From a virus, in IMG/VR virus record IMGVR_UViG_3300033143_005101, positions 1 to 25,486 of that record: DNA of 25,486 bases. One strand, written 5' to 3'. Both the position numbers and the translations under genes were made by a program. The notes beneath the pieces were generated by a model. That model searched no databases and was not told the origin of the DNA. It was given only the letters and a program-made list of their open reading frames with translations. Below are positions 10,501 through 17,501 of this stretch, piece by piece. The number at the start of each line of letters is the position of its first letter. The first letter of the stretch is position 1.

Positions 10501-12207
10501 TGGTAAAGCTGATGACCAATATATTGTGTCCGTTGTGCTATTGAAATCAGTAATTGTTCTGCTTAATCCATCATTAGAACCAGATGTGAAATAAATAGTT
10601 CCACCGTTCCAATAATCTACGGCATCACCAGATAGATCATCTGTATCAGATAATGTTGTTGTTGACCCAGAAGAGGCTGTTCCTGCTTCATATTCATAAG
10701 AAGCGTTATAAGCAATATATAAATCATGACCGGAAAAATCTACAACATCAAAATTATCACTTGAAACAGGTGTATTTGGCCAAGATGATTCTACTATTGT
10801 TATATCATTATCTGTATTAGATTCAATTTCTCTAATATCATTACCATTACAAGCAGTACAATCAGAATTATCCGTAAATATTACTGAATGTCCAACTAAT
10901 GCATTGGGTGTCCAAGGCGTACCAGCTACAGTTAAAGTGGTACTTGTTGCTGATGTTACTGTTTCACTGTCAATTACAATATGTTTCCAATAATTACCCC
11001 CACCGGATGCGCTCCATTCATACATTAAAGCAACTTCTGTATGATGACTAATTCCAGATTGTGGCCCTCCAATGTTTATATTATAACTAAAATCACCTTT
11101 TAAATACTGGTCTTTCCCACGAAAATCAATTCCCCACCATTTGTGATTATAGGAAATATTATTATTGAAATTATATTTATTTATTGACATTGCCAATGGA
11201 TTTCTTTGAGTACTATGGCTATTAAAATTGTTTATATAAGATACATAAGAAGGACCAGTATTCAAACCAGCGTATATCGAAGAACCTTCTCTATCATCAT
11301 TTAAATCTTGATTTTGATACCAATACGTTCCTTGGTTGTTACCAACCCCAGGCTCGTCTAAATCGGTGCCTGAAATATGAGTTTCTCTACACTCATACAT
11401 TAATCCATTATGCATAATAAGTTGCCATATAGTATATGATGTTGAATCTTCCCAATCTCCACTGCTATCATATTCTAATGCTTCCGCAAAAATGGTATTT
11501 GAAATAGTTGCATATTCACCAATTCCACCATATGTTCCAAATACTGTTTCTGATTCCAATCCCCACATAAAAGTAGAATGATCTAAAACAAAATATCGAA
11601 ACGTTTTTCCAGTATCTGCTGATAGTGTGAGTGTTTTTCTAGAACTAGAGGAATCAGCTATTGTATTTGATCCACCGTCATTACCATTTGCACCAGCACC
11701 ATGAAATGATCTTAAATTTCTTATAGCTAAATGATCTACTTCTGTTGCAGAATCAAAAATATCAAAACTTATATTACGGAAAAGAAGTCCATCACCATCT
11801 GTTTGCTGATTGAAATCCATAATTGTCCAACTACAATTATCAAAATACCAAGGCCATTTATCATTTTTAGATGTTTTATTGATAGTTCCAGATATGTTAT
11901 TTATAATTACTTTACCATTGTCACCATTATCAAGATTTATACAATATAATGCATCTCCTTCCCATACTTTTACACCAGTGCCATTATAATCAGCATTAAC
12001 TTCACCTGTTGCATAACCACCGTCAATATCATCAATTATACATAGAATTGGATTTCCATTGTCTAATTCATTACCACCTCCGGGTGCATCTAACAGAGTC
12101 CAATTTGTTCCATGACCTGTTACTCCTGGAAAGACATCCACACCATATGAAACTGATGTAGATAAAAAAATAAATAACATTAGTATTGTAATAAATAACT
12201 TTTTCAA
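4600..12207 (-). CDS. Giant secreted multi-domain pectate-lyase-like / beta-helix protein
   Basis: This 2535-residue protein starts at TTG 12207 behind AAGGAG and has a Sec signal peptide (residues 1-22, ending SVSYG). Three modules beginning FPG or WPG at about 25, 725 and 1235 resemble PL1-type pectate lyases. Each has an IICIVNDL-like strand, a DH-x4-W segment, and a motif RNPL or RMPL with Arg335, Arg988 and Arg1481, in the place where such lyases have a catalytic Arg-x-Pro. Each module ends in a DDDxDGYTNxEEW calcium-binding-type repeat (about 695-716, 1208-1229, 1730-1749). An Ig/Fn3-like part (about 1761-1856) precedes a right-handed beta-helix to the end. It probably binds or cuts an acidic polysaccharide. 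A signal peptide on a phage protein between head and tail genes is odd: it may be exported during infection, or be a spike with a retained leader. Catalysis is not proven. Confidence 0.7.
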   Translation of the reverse strand: MKKLFITILMLFIFLSTSVSYGVDVFPGVTGHGTNWTLLDAPGGGNELDNGNPILCIIDDIDGGYATGEVNADYNGTGVKVWEGDALYCINLDNGDNGKVIINNISGTINKTSKNDKWPWYFDNCSWTIMDFNQQTDGDGLLFRNISFDIFDSATEVDHLAIRNLRSFHGAGANGNDGGSNTIADSSSSRKTLTLSADTGKTFRYFVLDHSTFMWGLESETVFGTYGGIGEYATISNTIFAEALEYDSSGDWEDSTSYTIWQLIMHNGLMYECRETHISGTDLDEPGVGNNQGTYWYQNQDLNDDREGSSIYAGLNTGPSYVSYINNFNSHSTQRNPLAMSINKYNFNNNISYNHKWWGIDFRGKDQYLKGDFSYNINIGGPQSGISHHTEVALMYEWSASGGGNYWKHIVIDSETVTSATSTTLTVAGTPWTPNALVGHSVIFTDNSDCTACNGNDIREIESNTDNDITIVESSWPNTPVSSDNFDVVDFSGHDLYIAYNASYEYEAGTASSGSTTTLSDTDDLSGDAVDYWNGGTIYFTSGSNDGLSRTITDFNSTTDTIYWSSALPIAVSNGDSYRLSLTRDQADLPNPYDWWDGTDDIVDTRYDITESAVAHTESPTDALPSGYSPMTSFSTIESSILNNVGAYIDNRDSETQRVLDDLENRVSVKGLRNTVTDSDYPTITTGSSSPLDLPENMWNDDDSDGYTNLEEWIHGTYVENPNTNQIWPGLYGWGTNWSMQDAPGGSNPIICIVNDLSDVSSGATDNSYGPNNVPVYKGTLKYCIGLDNGKSGKYILNAVSGIIVNADNGTDWTWSVDKCDWTIWDMDPPGAPSDGVLITGVRFDAFDADGQDLSHLYMRDIREFNGAWDGECGVGNSINERNSFQISDRDKDPTSALTHIVLDHATLAWNLSGIRTIMSDYDTTWDDGYATVANSIFMVGVEADEGEVAIECDMDTETKGYAFYSRNPDGPHHISYFNNIEAHNTYRMPLFEGSLYYHVSNSLAYNAKWYAFHTETGSASGYFQSHYQGNVAIGGSVSSGSTEKIGTMKAYNTVLEGGVECSSWTHTGTCDGTPDYSGSDFYFYDNRSQDYEDSEWHIQSDASDWDVVEVQQHAESGTPPISDLKVITSPAGTVPPGFTHMSSSLVENYLLATNATGAGAYPTNRDTVTAGVINDIINRTSIFRNTSPEISDLPIITESGPVTLNIPANPYDDDDADGYTNIEEWLHETDKKVFPGAVGFGTDWSIKNSPSLDDPIICIVNSLATTGTGTTASTRNGEDVRVGTLRDCIDYDSIDAGSLEKGKHIIFEVSGTIHTTSSPYVYYIDNDYTMIWGETAPSPGITLRNIMITNRSSNVLVRHLRIRVGDAEDGETPDYRRCVTSSASTLSGDLSDIVFDHLSLSWGVDVNGLMAYEAEGVDISNTTVTNVLSYEGLDESIHSKTIGDPWDGHSKGISFNRGSPSDGADTCFYAKNITALSNDRNPLWQDAHGFVSNNIHYGGGGNFTEISVVDSNREVELNLTYNLILNYERLEFMSIKKSLDIDTKVYAIGNKIDNSGTENDFTQSSSSDWGSWTNHEGARFWDDWENDACDTNDSHTINLQSEWECARDRIIETSVIAAYNLAEWNDVVITDLDTLKSNLISTDKILGVGSRPWDRDIEDSRVIEYINNETGGSIIDTISFAESDCEGIDDPIGCCLGSNDWDCTRNDSVGWDNLPDDGTPITHSDIPSSSNDDDNNDGYTNFEEWVHAFTDVEDTSPVVSNPLPTGAQVCTTDPRNITISITTNENATCKYDTSDTTYTLMGNTFSTTGSTSHSQLISSLACADSYTYYTRCIDGDSNENQTSTSISFSILAYTPLYYIKSGGTGDGSSDSSAFGTIDEAEAAWSAGSKVLFKCGDEWTDDTIHPNVNNLTIGAYYMDGSVETEVTDSVTLAACGTRPKFTESDANLILNITASLSNLTIQALWLNITGSNDTYGCIYSLSYNGINHIYNMIDCDNTGAGGILIEGVNGVTISNSTWNTELIPMEFRALTGFPLTEQIRNVSVFNNTAVTTSGTDVFLVSQDDDNFTYTPTSNGTTTTLIDTGIQWNGFDDDDFVGHEILFNGAGDPNENDIVLVTGWNSTSKTFTFSPAVGTPTATTHEYTVIANVAIGWEFLNNSGTGGSEDSDCFDITAENVLLSQNYCTDTNMVGIRLAKSAKDIVIKNNYFKDVGRHNSASPQSTSGCLRIDNLGAKPTENIYIFGNICAGDTNAGILINNKSDNINIINNTFIDTWNSMFCLAAGLVIEGEFEGNSVVFKNNIVASLNHSSQKLMRFEDTSGYGDPNENVDLASNVYYWNFIPQAGSATGTGSYKLIDTSTTFLNNVDIGDTIKNTTDNTYALVTAIDSATQLSIDKDIMIINEEYIMYGESILTPNFYFASKDDSFTLDEMKSEFSTEVGSVMENPKLGNNDDITIESIFNEKYYLQSDSPAVNSGLSDLGSIYRITFDKKTELPPIISSLSDQNLHGLGDWEIGAYIHDILHPIRGGNLSGGINYP

Positions 12208-12219
12208 TTCTTACTCTCC

Positions 12220-13023
12220 TTATGGTATATTAACATAACAGTATCCATATTCAATAGTTATAGCTTCTCCATCTTCTATTTGTTCTACTGCCCCAAGATG
12301 TAAATACCGACTATTAATATCTGATCGTGTAAAATATTGCTCAGAACCACCATCAACAGTGATATAACTACTTGCTGCTGTTCCATCTAGGTGCAAAAAA
12401 ACCGTATACCATGTGTCTAGACTGACAGAAGTATAAGTCCCGGTGGTTGCACCGCGTCCTCTCATTTCCCAACCATCCTGACCACCGCCGTTTTCATGCC
12501 ATTCAACATATCCTGTACCATTCCATGTAGCATTAGTGTTACCACTCCATCTCATGATTACTATTGAATTTCCGGTATCGATGGTTGCGGAATCGACATA
12601 TAATTCACAAACAACATCAACATCGGTAGTATAAGCAATGGTGGATGATCTAGTCCAATATGTATGACCAAAGGCATCTGTAGCGATAACATTAAGCCCC
12701 TCGGTACAACTATTGGCAGGTGGGGTTCCAGAAAGTGGCGTAAAATCCTCATTTTTTATTTCTGTGCCACCCTCTATCCATGCTGGGTTGAAACCAAGTT
12801 CATATCCAGCTCCAAGGAAACCCTCATTCATTTCACTACCAATATTAGGCGTTGTGCATCCTGTTGAAACACCTGGATAATGCATTATTTGTAAAGCTAA
12901 AAGAGGAAAATTTTCTTTTGGCTGTTTATAATTTATGTTATTATAATCTAATTCATTACAATATAAACTAGATGAAAATATTAAAAGTAATAAACTTATA
13001 ATTACTAAAATATATTTTTTCAT
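12220..13023 (-). CDS. Secreted lectin-like (LamG-type) protein, copy 2
   Basis: This protein has 267 residues from the ATG at 13023, which has AGGAGTGG upstream. An in-frame upstream methionine would add 20 residues but overlaps the preceding gene and lacks a ribosome site. Residues 1-22 form a Sec signal peptide (MKKYILVIISLLLLIFSSSL). The following YC does not fit a lipobox. After a linker (about 23-45), residues of about 95-267 have the alternating beta-strand pattern of a concanavalin/LamG jelly roll, for example DTWYTVFLHLDGTAASSYI and YLHLGAVEQI. It probably binds carbohydrate. The leader and linker are nearly identical, also in DNA, to those of the gene immediately upstream, while the jelly-roll parts differ. 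No catalytic motif was seen. Confidence 0.6.
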   Translation of the reverse strand: MKKYILVIISLLLLIFSSSLYCNELDYNNINYKQPKENFPLLALQIMHYPGVSTGCTTPNIGSEMNEGFLGAGYELGFNPAWIEGGTEIKNEDFTPLSGTPPANSCTEGLNVIATDAFGHTYWTRSSTIAYTTDVDVVCELYVDSATIDTGNSIVIMRWSGNTNATWNGTGYVEWHENGGGQDGWEMRGRGATTGTYTSVSLDTWYTVFLHLDGTAASSYITVDGGSEQYFTRSDINSRYLHLGAVEQIEDGEAITIEYGYCYVNIP

Positions 13024-13038
13024 TAATCCACTCCTAAA
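12896..13038. repeat. 143-bp leader repeat, copy A (pair with 13765-13907)
   Basis: This segment covers the ribosome site, signal peptide and linker of the downstream lectin-like gene. It matches 13765-13907 at 140 of 143 positions by eye. Similarity stops sharply on the payload side. Confidence 0.9.
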
Positions 13039-13055
13039 TTTTAATACTACAATAC

Positions 13056-13892
13056 TTATTCCCACGGGCAGTCTGTTAGCCATCCCGGTAAACTTACGAC
13101 TCTATTAATATCTATATTTTTTGTTGCACCACCCACAGCTCCAATTAACATATAATCAATATCCCCTGTAAATAAAACAAGCGTCCGATCTTCCTCAACA
13201 GTGCCAGTTGACCAAGAATCACCAATTGTTATCGCAACATCATTATCCACATGTACTCTCCATGACATACCAACTGTATTCCAAGTTGATCCGTCACAAG
13301 TAATTAGATCGTTTGAATCCGCTCGGTAGTTAACCCCTCCAGCAAAATAATAAGCTCTCACTTCACCAGGGGGAGTTGATTCAATATGCATTCTTATATA
13401 GTTGTCTGCTGGAGTAGTGTCTGAGGGGGCATAAAATATTCCTATATCACCTGCTGGGCAAGTAGTCGCCACCCTGAATTCAATCCATACTGTTCCAGAA
13501 GTTTTAGATATAAGATCTTCCGCAGAAGAATCATCCCATTTAAGATAATCATCATTCGAATATCTCCAACCTATTGAACCGTCTTTTCCGTAAGATGTAC
13601 CGAATGCTCCATTAAAGTTAGTTCCTGTTGCGTTCGATGCCCCAGAATCATAGCAAATTTGATCATTATCATCTAAAAAATCTCCATCCCAAAATGATGT
13701 ATATGTTCCAATTTGGCAATTATTATCAACAGCACTTACGCCTGAAAAATGTATCATTTGTACGGCTAAAAGAGGAAAATTTTCTTTTGGTTGTTTATAA
13801 TCTATGTTATTATAATCTAATTCACTACAATATAAACTAGATGAAAATATTAAAAGTAATAAACTTATAATTACTAAAATATATTTTTTCAT
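13056..13892 (-). CDS. Secreted lectin-like (LamG-type) protein, copy 1
   Basis: This protein has 278 residues. Its ATG at 13892 overlaps the stop of the upstream gene (TAATG) and has AGGAGTGG upstream. Residues 1-22 are a Sec signal peptide nearly identical to that of the next gene, and a shared linker follows. Residues of about 75-270 have a jelly-roll beta pattern typical of LamG/concanavalin-like domains, including GTVWIEFRVATTC and WNTVGMSWRVHVDNDVAI. Several cysteines (for example in ATTCPAG, LITCDG and TDCPW) could form disulfides after export. A carbohydrate-binding role near the lyase-like giant protein is plausible. It could also be a virion decoration or fibre tip protein. Confidence 0.6.
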   Translation of the reverse strand: MKKYILVIISLLLLIFSSSLYCSELDYNNIDYKQPKENFPLLAVQMIHFSGVSAVDNNCQIGTYTSFWDGDFLDDNDQICYDSGASNATGTNFNGAFGTSYGKDGSIGWRYSNDDYLKWDDSSAEDLISKTSGTVWIEFRVATTCPAGDIGIFYAPSDTTPADNYIRMHIESTPPGEVRAYYFAGGVNYRADSNDLITCDGSTWNTVGMSWRVHVDNDVAITIGDSWSTGTVEEDRTLVLFTGDIDYMLIGAVGGATKNIDINRVVSLPGWLTDCPWE

Positions 13893-13907
13893 TAATCCAC
13901 TCCTAAA
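13765..13907. repeat. 143-bp leader repeat, copy B
   Basis: This segment matches 12896-13038 with three mismatches. Two change residues (N/S and N/D) and one is silent. It includes the ribosome site, signal peptide and linker codons of the upstream lectin-like gene. Confidence 0.9.
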
Positions 13908-14887
13908 CTAAAACCTAATGTTATTAATAAACCCTCTGGTGGTGTACTTGTGCCACCAGCACTGTCAACATCAACTCTTATTATATCTTTTTCTTCAACA
14001 TCATCAAAAGAAGAATTTATTACATAATCACCCGCAAGACCAGATGTATATTCAGTATCATCAATACTTATAACTGTTGATAACATATTACTAGAATTAT
14101 TTTCACTACCATCTCTTTGTGTTTCTCTTATACGATATAGTTGAATATTTGTATTTGTTCCACTATCACTTGCTGTAATAACAGCAGCATTACAATATAC
14201 AAGATTTAGTCCGCCTAGTTTTTGTCCTATATTAAAATAAAAAGCTCCATCGCCTAGTGAAACAGCTTCATCAAAATCTGTTACAATTAATTGAACTTCT
14301 TCATAATCTTGTGTTACTCTATCATCATTATTATTACCAGATACATCTTCTACATAATCTCGTCTTACTCTATAATCAACATCTGTTCCGGGTGTTACAT
14401 GTCTTCTAATTTCATAGTTATCATTATCAACACCATCTGGTGATGGACTATGATTCGGTCCTGTACGATATCTAGTTTCAACTGCCGTTAGTGGTTCATA
14501 ATCTACTGCAGCATTATCTTGAGCAGATGTGCTTACTGCCTTTCCATATAATGTTGTCAAAACCCATCTTTTATCACCAGCGGTACCAGAAGGAAGAATG
14601 ATGTTTGGTGAATCTTGGGGTAATCCGGATGTCGCGTCTAATGTATAAAAATAAGCACCATCATCAGTAACAACAAAAGCAACATCTAAATCATTTAAAT
14701 CAGCACCATCAATTTTACCTAAATAACCAGTTCCAGTACCCTCAAGACCTACAAAAGCTCTAACACGTATAGCACCAGATTCTTCGGCTAGTGTTTGAAA
14801 GTATTCTCTTGTAAATTCTTTTACTTGTGTGTTGTCTTTAGTATAATTTTGATATATACTAAAACCAACCATTAAAAACAATAACAC
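13892..14887 (-). CDS. Membrane-anchored tail-fibre-like protein, copy 2 (start region lost)
   Basis: This protein has 331 residues if read from GTG at 14887; the first ATG in frame is five codons later. It is a paralogue of the upstream gene. It has an N-terminal hydrophobic helix, the PSGTAGDKRW motif typical of phage fibre proteins (about 99-108), and a C-terminal domain (about 200-328) matching the copy 1 domain. An insert of about 70 residues (115-190) with RYRTGPNHSPSPDG is unique to this copy. Its 5' end is unusual: the upstream TAA stop is followed in the same frame by ATA-TTA-GCT-GTA-GTG, homologous to the middle of the copy 1 anchor. The native start codon and ribosome site are absent. 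Translation may reinitiate after the stop. Confidence 0.65.
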   Translation of the reverse strand: MLLFLMVGFSIYQNYTKDNTQVKEFTREYFQTLAEESGAIRVRAFVGLEGTGTGYLGKIDGADLNDLDVAFVVTDDGAYFYTLDATSGLPQDSPNIILPSGTAGDKRWVLTTLYGKAVSTSAQDNAAVDYEPLTAVETRYRTGPNHSPSPDGVDNDNYEIRRHVTPGTDVDYRVRRDYVEDVSGNNNDDRVTQDYEEVQLIVTDFDEAVSLGDGAFYFNIGQKLGGLNLVYCNAAVITASDSGTNTNIQLYRIRETQRDGSENNSSNMLSTVISIDDTEYTSGLAGDYVINSSFDDVEEKDIIRVDVDSAGGTSTPPEGLLITLGFSLGVD

Positions 14888-14899
14888 TACAGCTAATAT

Positions 14900-15676
14900 T
14901 TATGGTGTATATGGTTTTTCAAAACCCAAAGTTACTATTAATCCGCTACCACCAGTTGTGCCAGGCACAGCATCAATATCAACTCTAATAACATCATTTT
15001 CAGCAACATCATCGTTTGATGCATCAATTACAGCAGCCGCTGCGGCTGTATCGGATCCAGTTTCATCTTCATCAATAGTAAGTGTTGTTGTTAACATATC
15101 TACTGTATCTGTCAAATTATAAATTTCAATATCAGTTGTTTCTGAACCCGAACCAGTTGCGGCTGTTATATTTTCAGCATGAACATAAACAAGATTCATA
15201 CCATTTAAACGTTCACCAATATGAAAATAAAACTTACCATCACCAGTTGCGACTTCTGTCACCCATTCGACAACTGACATTTGTATTTCTTCATAATTTG
15301 TTAAAGATGATATTCTACCTGATAATATCCATCTTTTATCACCAGCAGTACCAGAAGGAGTAACAACATTTGGTATATCCTCAGTAGCACCAGAATTATC
15401 ATCTAAAGTATAAAAATAACTAGAACCATCAGCCATTATAACTATACCCATATCAAGATCATTTAATAAAGAAGCATCAACATCATCTAAATCACCAGTT
15501 GCTTCACCATCTATGCCATAAAAACCACGAACTTTTGCAGCACCAGTTCCTTCTGCAAGTTCCTGTAGTTCTTCTCTTGTCATTGGTTCAACTACATCTT
15601 TGTCATAAACTTGATATGTGTTATAACCAACAACTAATACTAATAACAATACAGCTAATATTTTAATATATTTCAT
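14900..15676 (-). CDS. Membrane-anchored tail-fibre-like protein, copy 1
   Basis: This protein has 258 residues, with ATG at 15676 and an AGAGG site upstream. Residues 5-20 form a single hydrophobic helix (KILAVLLLVLVVGYNTY) resembling an uncleaved anchor or signal peptide. Residues 103-118 contain NVVTPSGTAGDKRWIL, a motif frequent in phage tail fibres. Residues of about 137-254 carry a beta-rich domain with DGKFYFHIGERLNGMNLV and DMLTTTLTIDEDETGS, a pattern I associate with the C-terminal domains of phage fibre and virion proteins. It probably takes part in binding surface glycans. Cytoplasmic fibre proteins normally have no membrane helix, so its route into virions is unclear. It follows the gp67-like gene with a 4-base gap. 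Confidence 0.65.
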   Translation of the reverse strand: MKYIKILAVLLLVLVVGYNTYQVYDKDVVEPMTREELQELAEGTGAAKVRGFYGIDGEATGDLDDVDASLLNDLDMGIVIMADGSSYFYTLDDNSGATEDIPNVVTPSGTAGDKRWILSGRISSLTNYEEIQMSVVEWVTEVATGDGKFYFHIGERLNGMNLVYVHAENITAATGSGSETTDIEIYNLTDTVDMLTTTLTIDEDETGSDTAAAAAVIDASNDDVAENDVIRVDIDAVPGTTGGSGLIVTLGFEKPYTP

Positions 15677-15680
15677 TTTA

Positions 15681-15851
15681 TTAATCCTCTTCTTTTTTAG
15701 GTTCTATATCATCTTTTAAATCAAGCTTGTCTTTAAGAAAATCATTTTTTGCTTTTCTTATTTCCTGTGATAATGTTTCTTTAGATCCTACAAAATCATC
15801 ATTTTCAAAACTATCAATTGCTTTTTTTATTTCTTTTGAATCAATTCCCAT
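15681..15851 (-). CDS. 67: Prohead core protein, T4 gp67-like
   Basis: This small 56-residue gene lies directly after the portal gene, where T4 has gene 67 (80 residues). It reads MGIDSKEIKKAIDSFENDDF and then a charged helix with SQEIRKAKNDFLKDKLDLK and an acidic-lysine tail. T4 gp67 has the same design: a short helical region with 'ai.s.D' and 'K..f...i', then a highly charged tail. It should be an internal scaffold component cut by the prohead protease. The ATG at 15851 has GGGAG eight bases upstream; the ATG at 15857 in the same frame is too close to that site. The next gene starts 4 bases after its stop. Similarity is weak, so position carries much of the call. Confidence 0.65.
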   Translation of the reverse strand: MGIDSKEIKKAIDSFENDDFVGSKETLSQEIRKAKNDFLKDKLDLKDDIEPKKEED

Positions 15852-15872
15852 TTTCATCTCTCCCTTCTAACA

Positions 15873-15880
15873 TATTTATA
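15873..15880 (-). promoter_or_regulatory. T4-type late promoter octamer TATAAATA
   Basis: An exact TATAAATA on the minus strand lies directly after the portal stop codon, about 20 bases before the gp67-like start. The short distance allows a very brief leader that still includes the GGGAG ribosome site. It would drive the gp67-like gene and the fibre/lectin block. Confidence 0.55.
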
Positions 15881-17434
15881 TTAATAACCACTATCTTCGT
15901 TTCTAAAACCAAATTCTTTATCTTTTTTCATTCCTTCTACATTCTTTCTTATTTCTTCATCATCCCATTTTAAATATTTTTTCATAAGATAATATCTACT
16001 TATTTCTTCTCTATCTGCTAAACCTTGATATAGATTAAATCTAGTATCTTGAAAATTAGCTTCCATTTGTTCTTTATATTTACTTGGTGGATTCAGTGAT
16101 AATTTTATATTTTCTTCACTTAAATTGTATAACTTTTTAAGACCTTTAAATTCAAGGTGAAGTAAAAATATTTTGGTAAATTCTTTGCTAAACTTTTTTT
16201 GATTTCTCTCTAAGAATTTGGCCCATTTAATTTCATCTCTACTAATATCACCAGTTTGCCCTTGTCCGAACATTATATCAGAACTATTATTTTCTTGTGC
16301 TGACTCAACTCTAGATGCTGGATATTTTAATGATCTGTATAACTTTTTTTGAAAATAATATACATCTTGTAGTTCTGTAAATCCAATATTACTACCACCT
16401 ACAGAATCAATTTGACTTCCACGACCATCAGCAGATTGTGGAATGTAGTAGTTTTCAAGTATACTGAATACATTTGGATCATTAGTTATTTGTCCTGTTG
16501 CTGGATCATAGGATTGTTTCTTTGTCATTTTTTGTTTGATCTTTTCAACATACTTCAATGCTTTATCACGCGGCATATTACCTGTATCAATTCTAAATAC
16601 TAATCTTTCTGGTGCTCTAATAATACGATAAATTATAACAGATGTTTCAAGAAGCTTTAATTGATTATATGGAACTCTTGATTTTTCAAGATAACCAAAT
16701 ATTTCGTATTTTGTTTTTCCATAAACACCATAATTAACAAAACTTATTTGCCTTGGTTCAAATAAAATTAGATCTTTTCCATCTCGCCTTTGTGCCTCTT
16801 CTATTGATTCTGGTTTTTTTGTTTTTGGATTTAAGTATTGAAAATATGATATAATTTTTCCTGATATTGGATCATATATATAATCCATTGTTTCTGTAGG
16901 TAATCTTTTTAAACCTATTATACCATTTTTTGGTTTTCTTACATCTATAATTTTTTCAAAAAACACACGACCATCGATATAATAAGTTTTCATTATATCC
17001 CATAGTGTTTCATTTATATCAATTCTATTTTCAAACAACTCTTTGAATTCATTGTTTATGTTGTTTACTATATTTTCATTATCTTCAAGACCTGGATCTG
17101 TTATATTTAGATGTAGAATATCACCATCTTCATCTTCTTGTGTTGATTCGTTTGTTGCGTCTTCTATAACATCACCAACTTCTGGTAATATTGCCATATT
17201 TCTATATTCTTCTATTTTTTGTAGTTCATTTTCAAATGTTCTGTTGATATATGAGTTATAAAATAAATTAAATGATTGAAGACCTACTTGGCCAACACCT
17301 GGTATATCTTGGATGTTTTCCCAGCCTTCACCTCTAGTAGACATTATATCTCTTATTTTAGGCGCAGGTTTTTCTTTAAAAGCTTTAATCTCTTCATCGA
17401 TTCTGTTATCCCAAAATTTCCAGTTTATTGCCAT
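15881..17434 (-). CDS. 20: Portal vertex protein, T4 gp20-like
   Basis: This 517-residue protein matches T4 gp20 (524) in length and character. It forms the dodecameric ring at one head vertex through which DNA is packaged and ejected and to which the neck attaches. Recognisable stretches are NLFYNSYINRTFENELQKIEEYRNMA (near 55-80), ETLWDIMKTYYIDGRVFFEKIID (about 140-162), GLKRLPTETMDYIYDP (about 172-187), ERLVFRIDTGNMPRDKALKYVEKIKQKM (about 275-302) and SRDEIKWAKFLERNQKKFS (about 393-411). The ATG at 17434 has AAGGGAG upstream. The order portal then gp67-like matches T4. This is the most secure assignment in the window and fixes it as T4-like. Confidence 0.95.
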   Translation of the reverse strand: MAINWKFWDNRIDEEIKAFKEKPAPKIRDIMSTRGEGWENIQDIPGVGQVGLQSFNLFYNSYINRTFENELQKIEEYRNMAILPEVGDVIEDATNESTQEDEDGDILHLNITDPGLEDNENIVNNINNEFKELFENRIDINETLWDIMKTYYIDGRVFFEKIIDVRKPKNGIIGLKRLPTETMDYIYDPISGKIISYFQYLNPKTKKPESIEEAQRRDGKDLILFEPRQISFVNYGVYGKTKYEIFGYLEKSRVPYNQLKLLETSVIIYRIIRAPERLVFRIDTGNMPRDKALKYVEKIKQKMTKKQSYDPATGQITNDPNVFSILENYYIPQSADGRGSQIDSVGGSNIGFTELQDVYYFQKKLYRSLKYPASRVESAQENNSSDIMFGQGQTGDISRDEIKWAKFLERNQKKFSKEFTKIFLLHLEFKGLKKLYNLSEENIKLSLNPPSKYKEQMEANFQDTRFNLYQGLADREEISRYYLMKKYLKWDDEEIRKNVEGMKKDKEFGFRNEDSGY

Positions 17435-17484
17435 TACTTAAATCTCCCTTACACACATTTTATTTGTACAACTACTTCTTTTAT

Positions 17485-17492
17485 TATTTATG
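17485..17492 (-). promoter_or_regulatory. Possible late promoter (CATAAATA) before the portal gene
   Basis: The 67-base gap between the tagged gene at 17502 and the portal gene contains CATAAATA on the minus strand, one base off the T4 late octamer. It lies about 50 bases upstream of the portal ATG. The mismatch makes the call tentative. No terminator is visible in the gap. Confidence 0.3.
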
Positions 17493-17501
17493 CATTTTTT
17501 A

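Noticed and set aside
5780-11949. Open frames antisense or out of frame inside the 2535-aa gene
   Set aside because: The long gene has a continuous domain pattern; the others are by-products of its biased composition.
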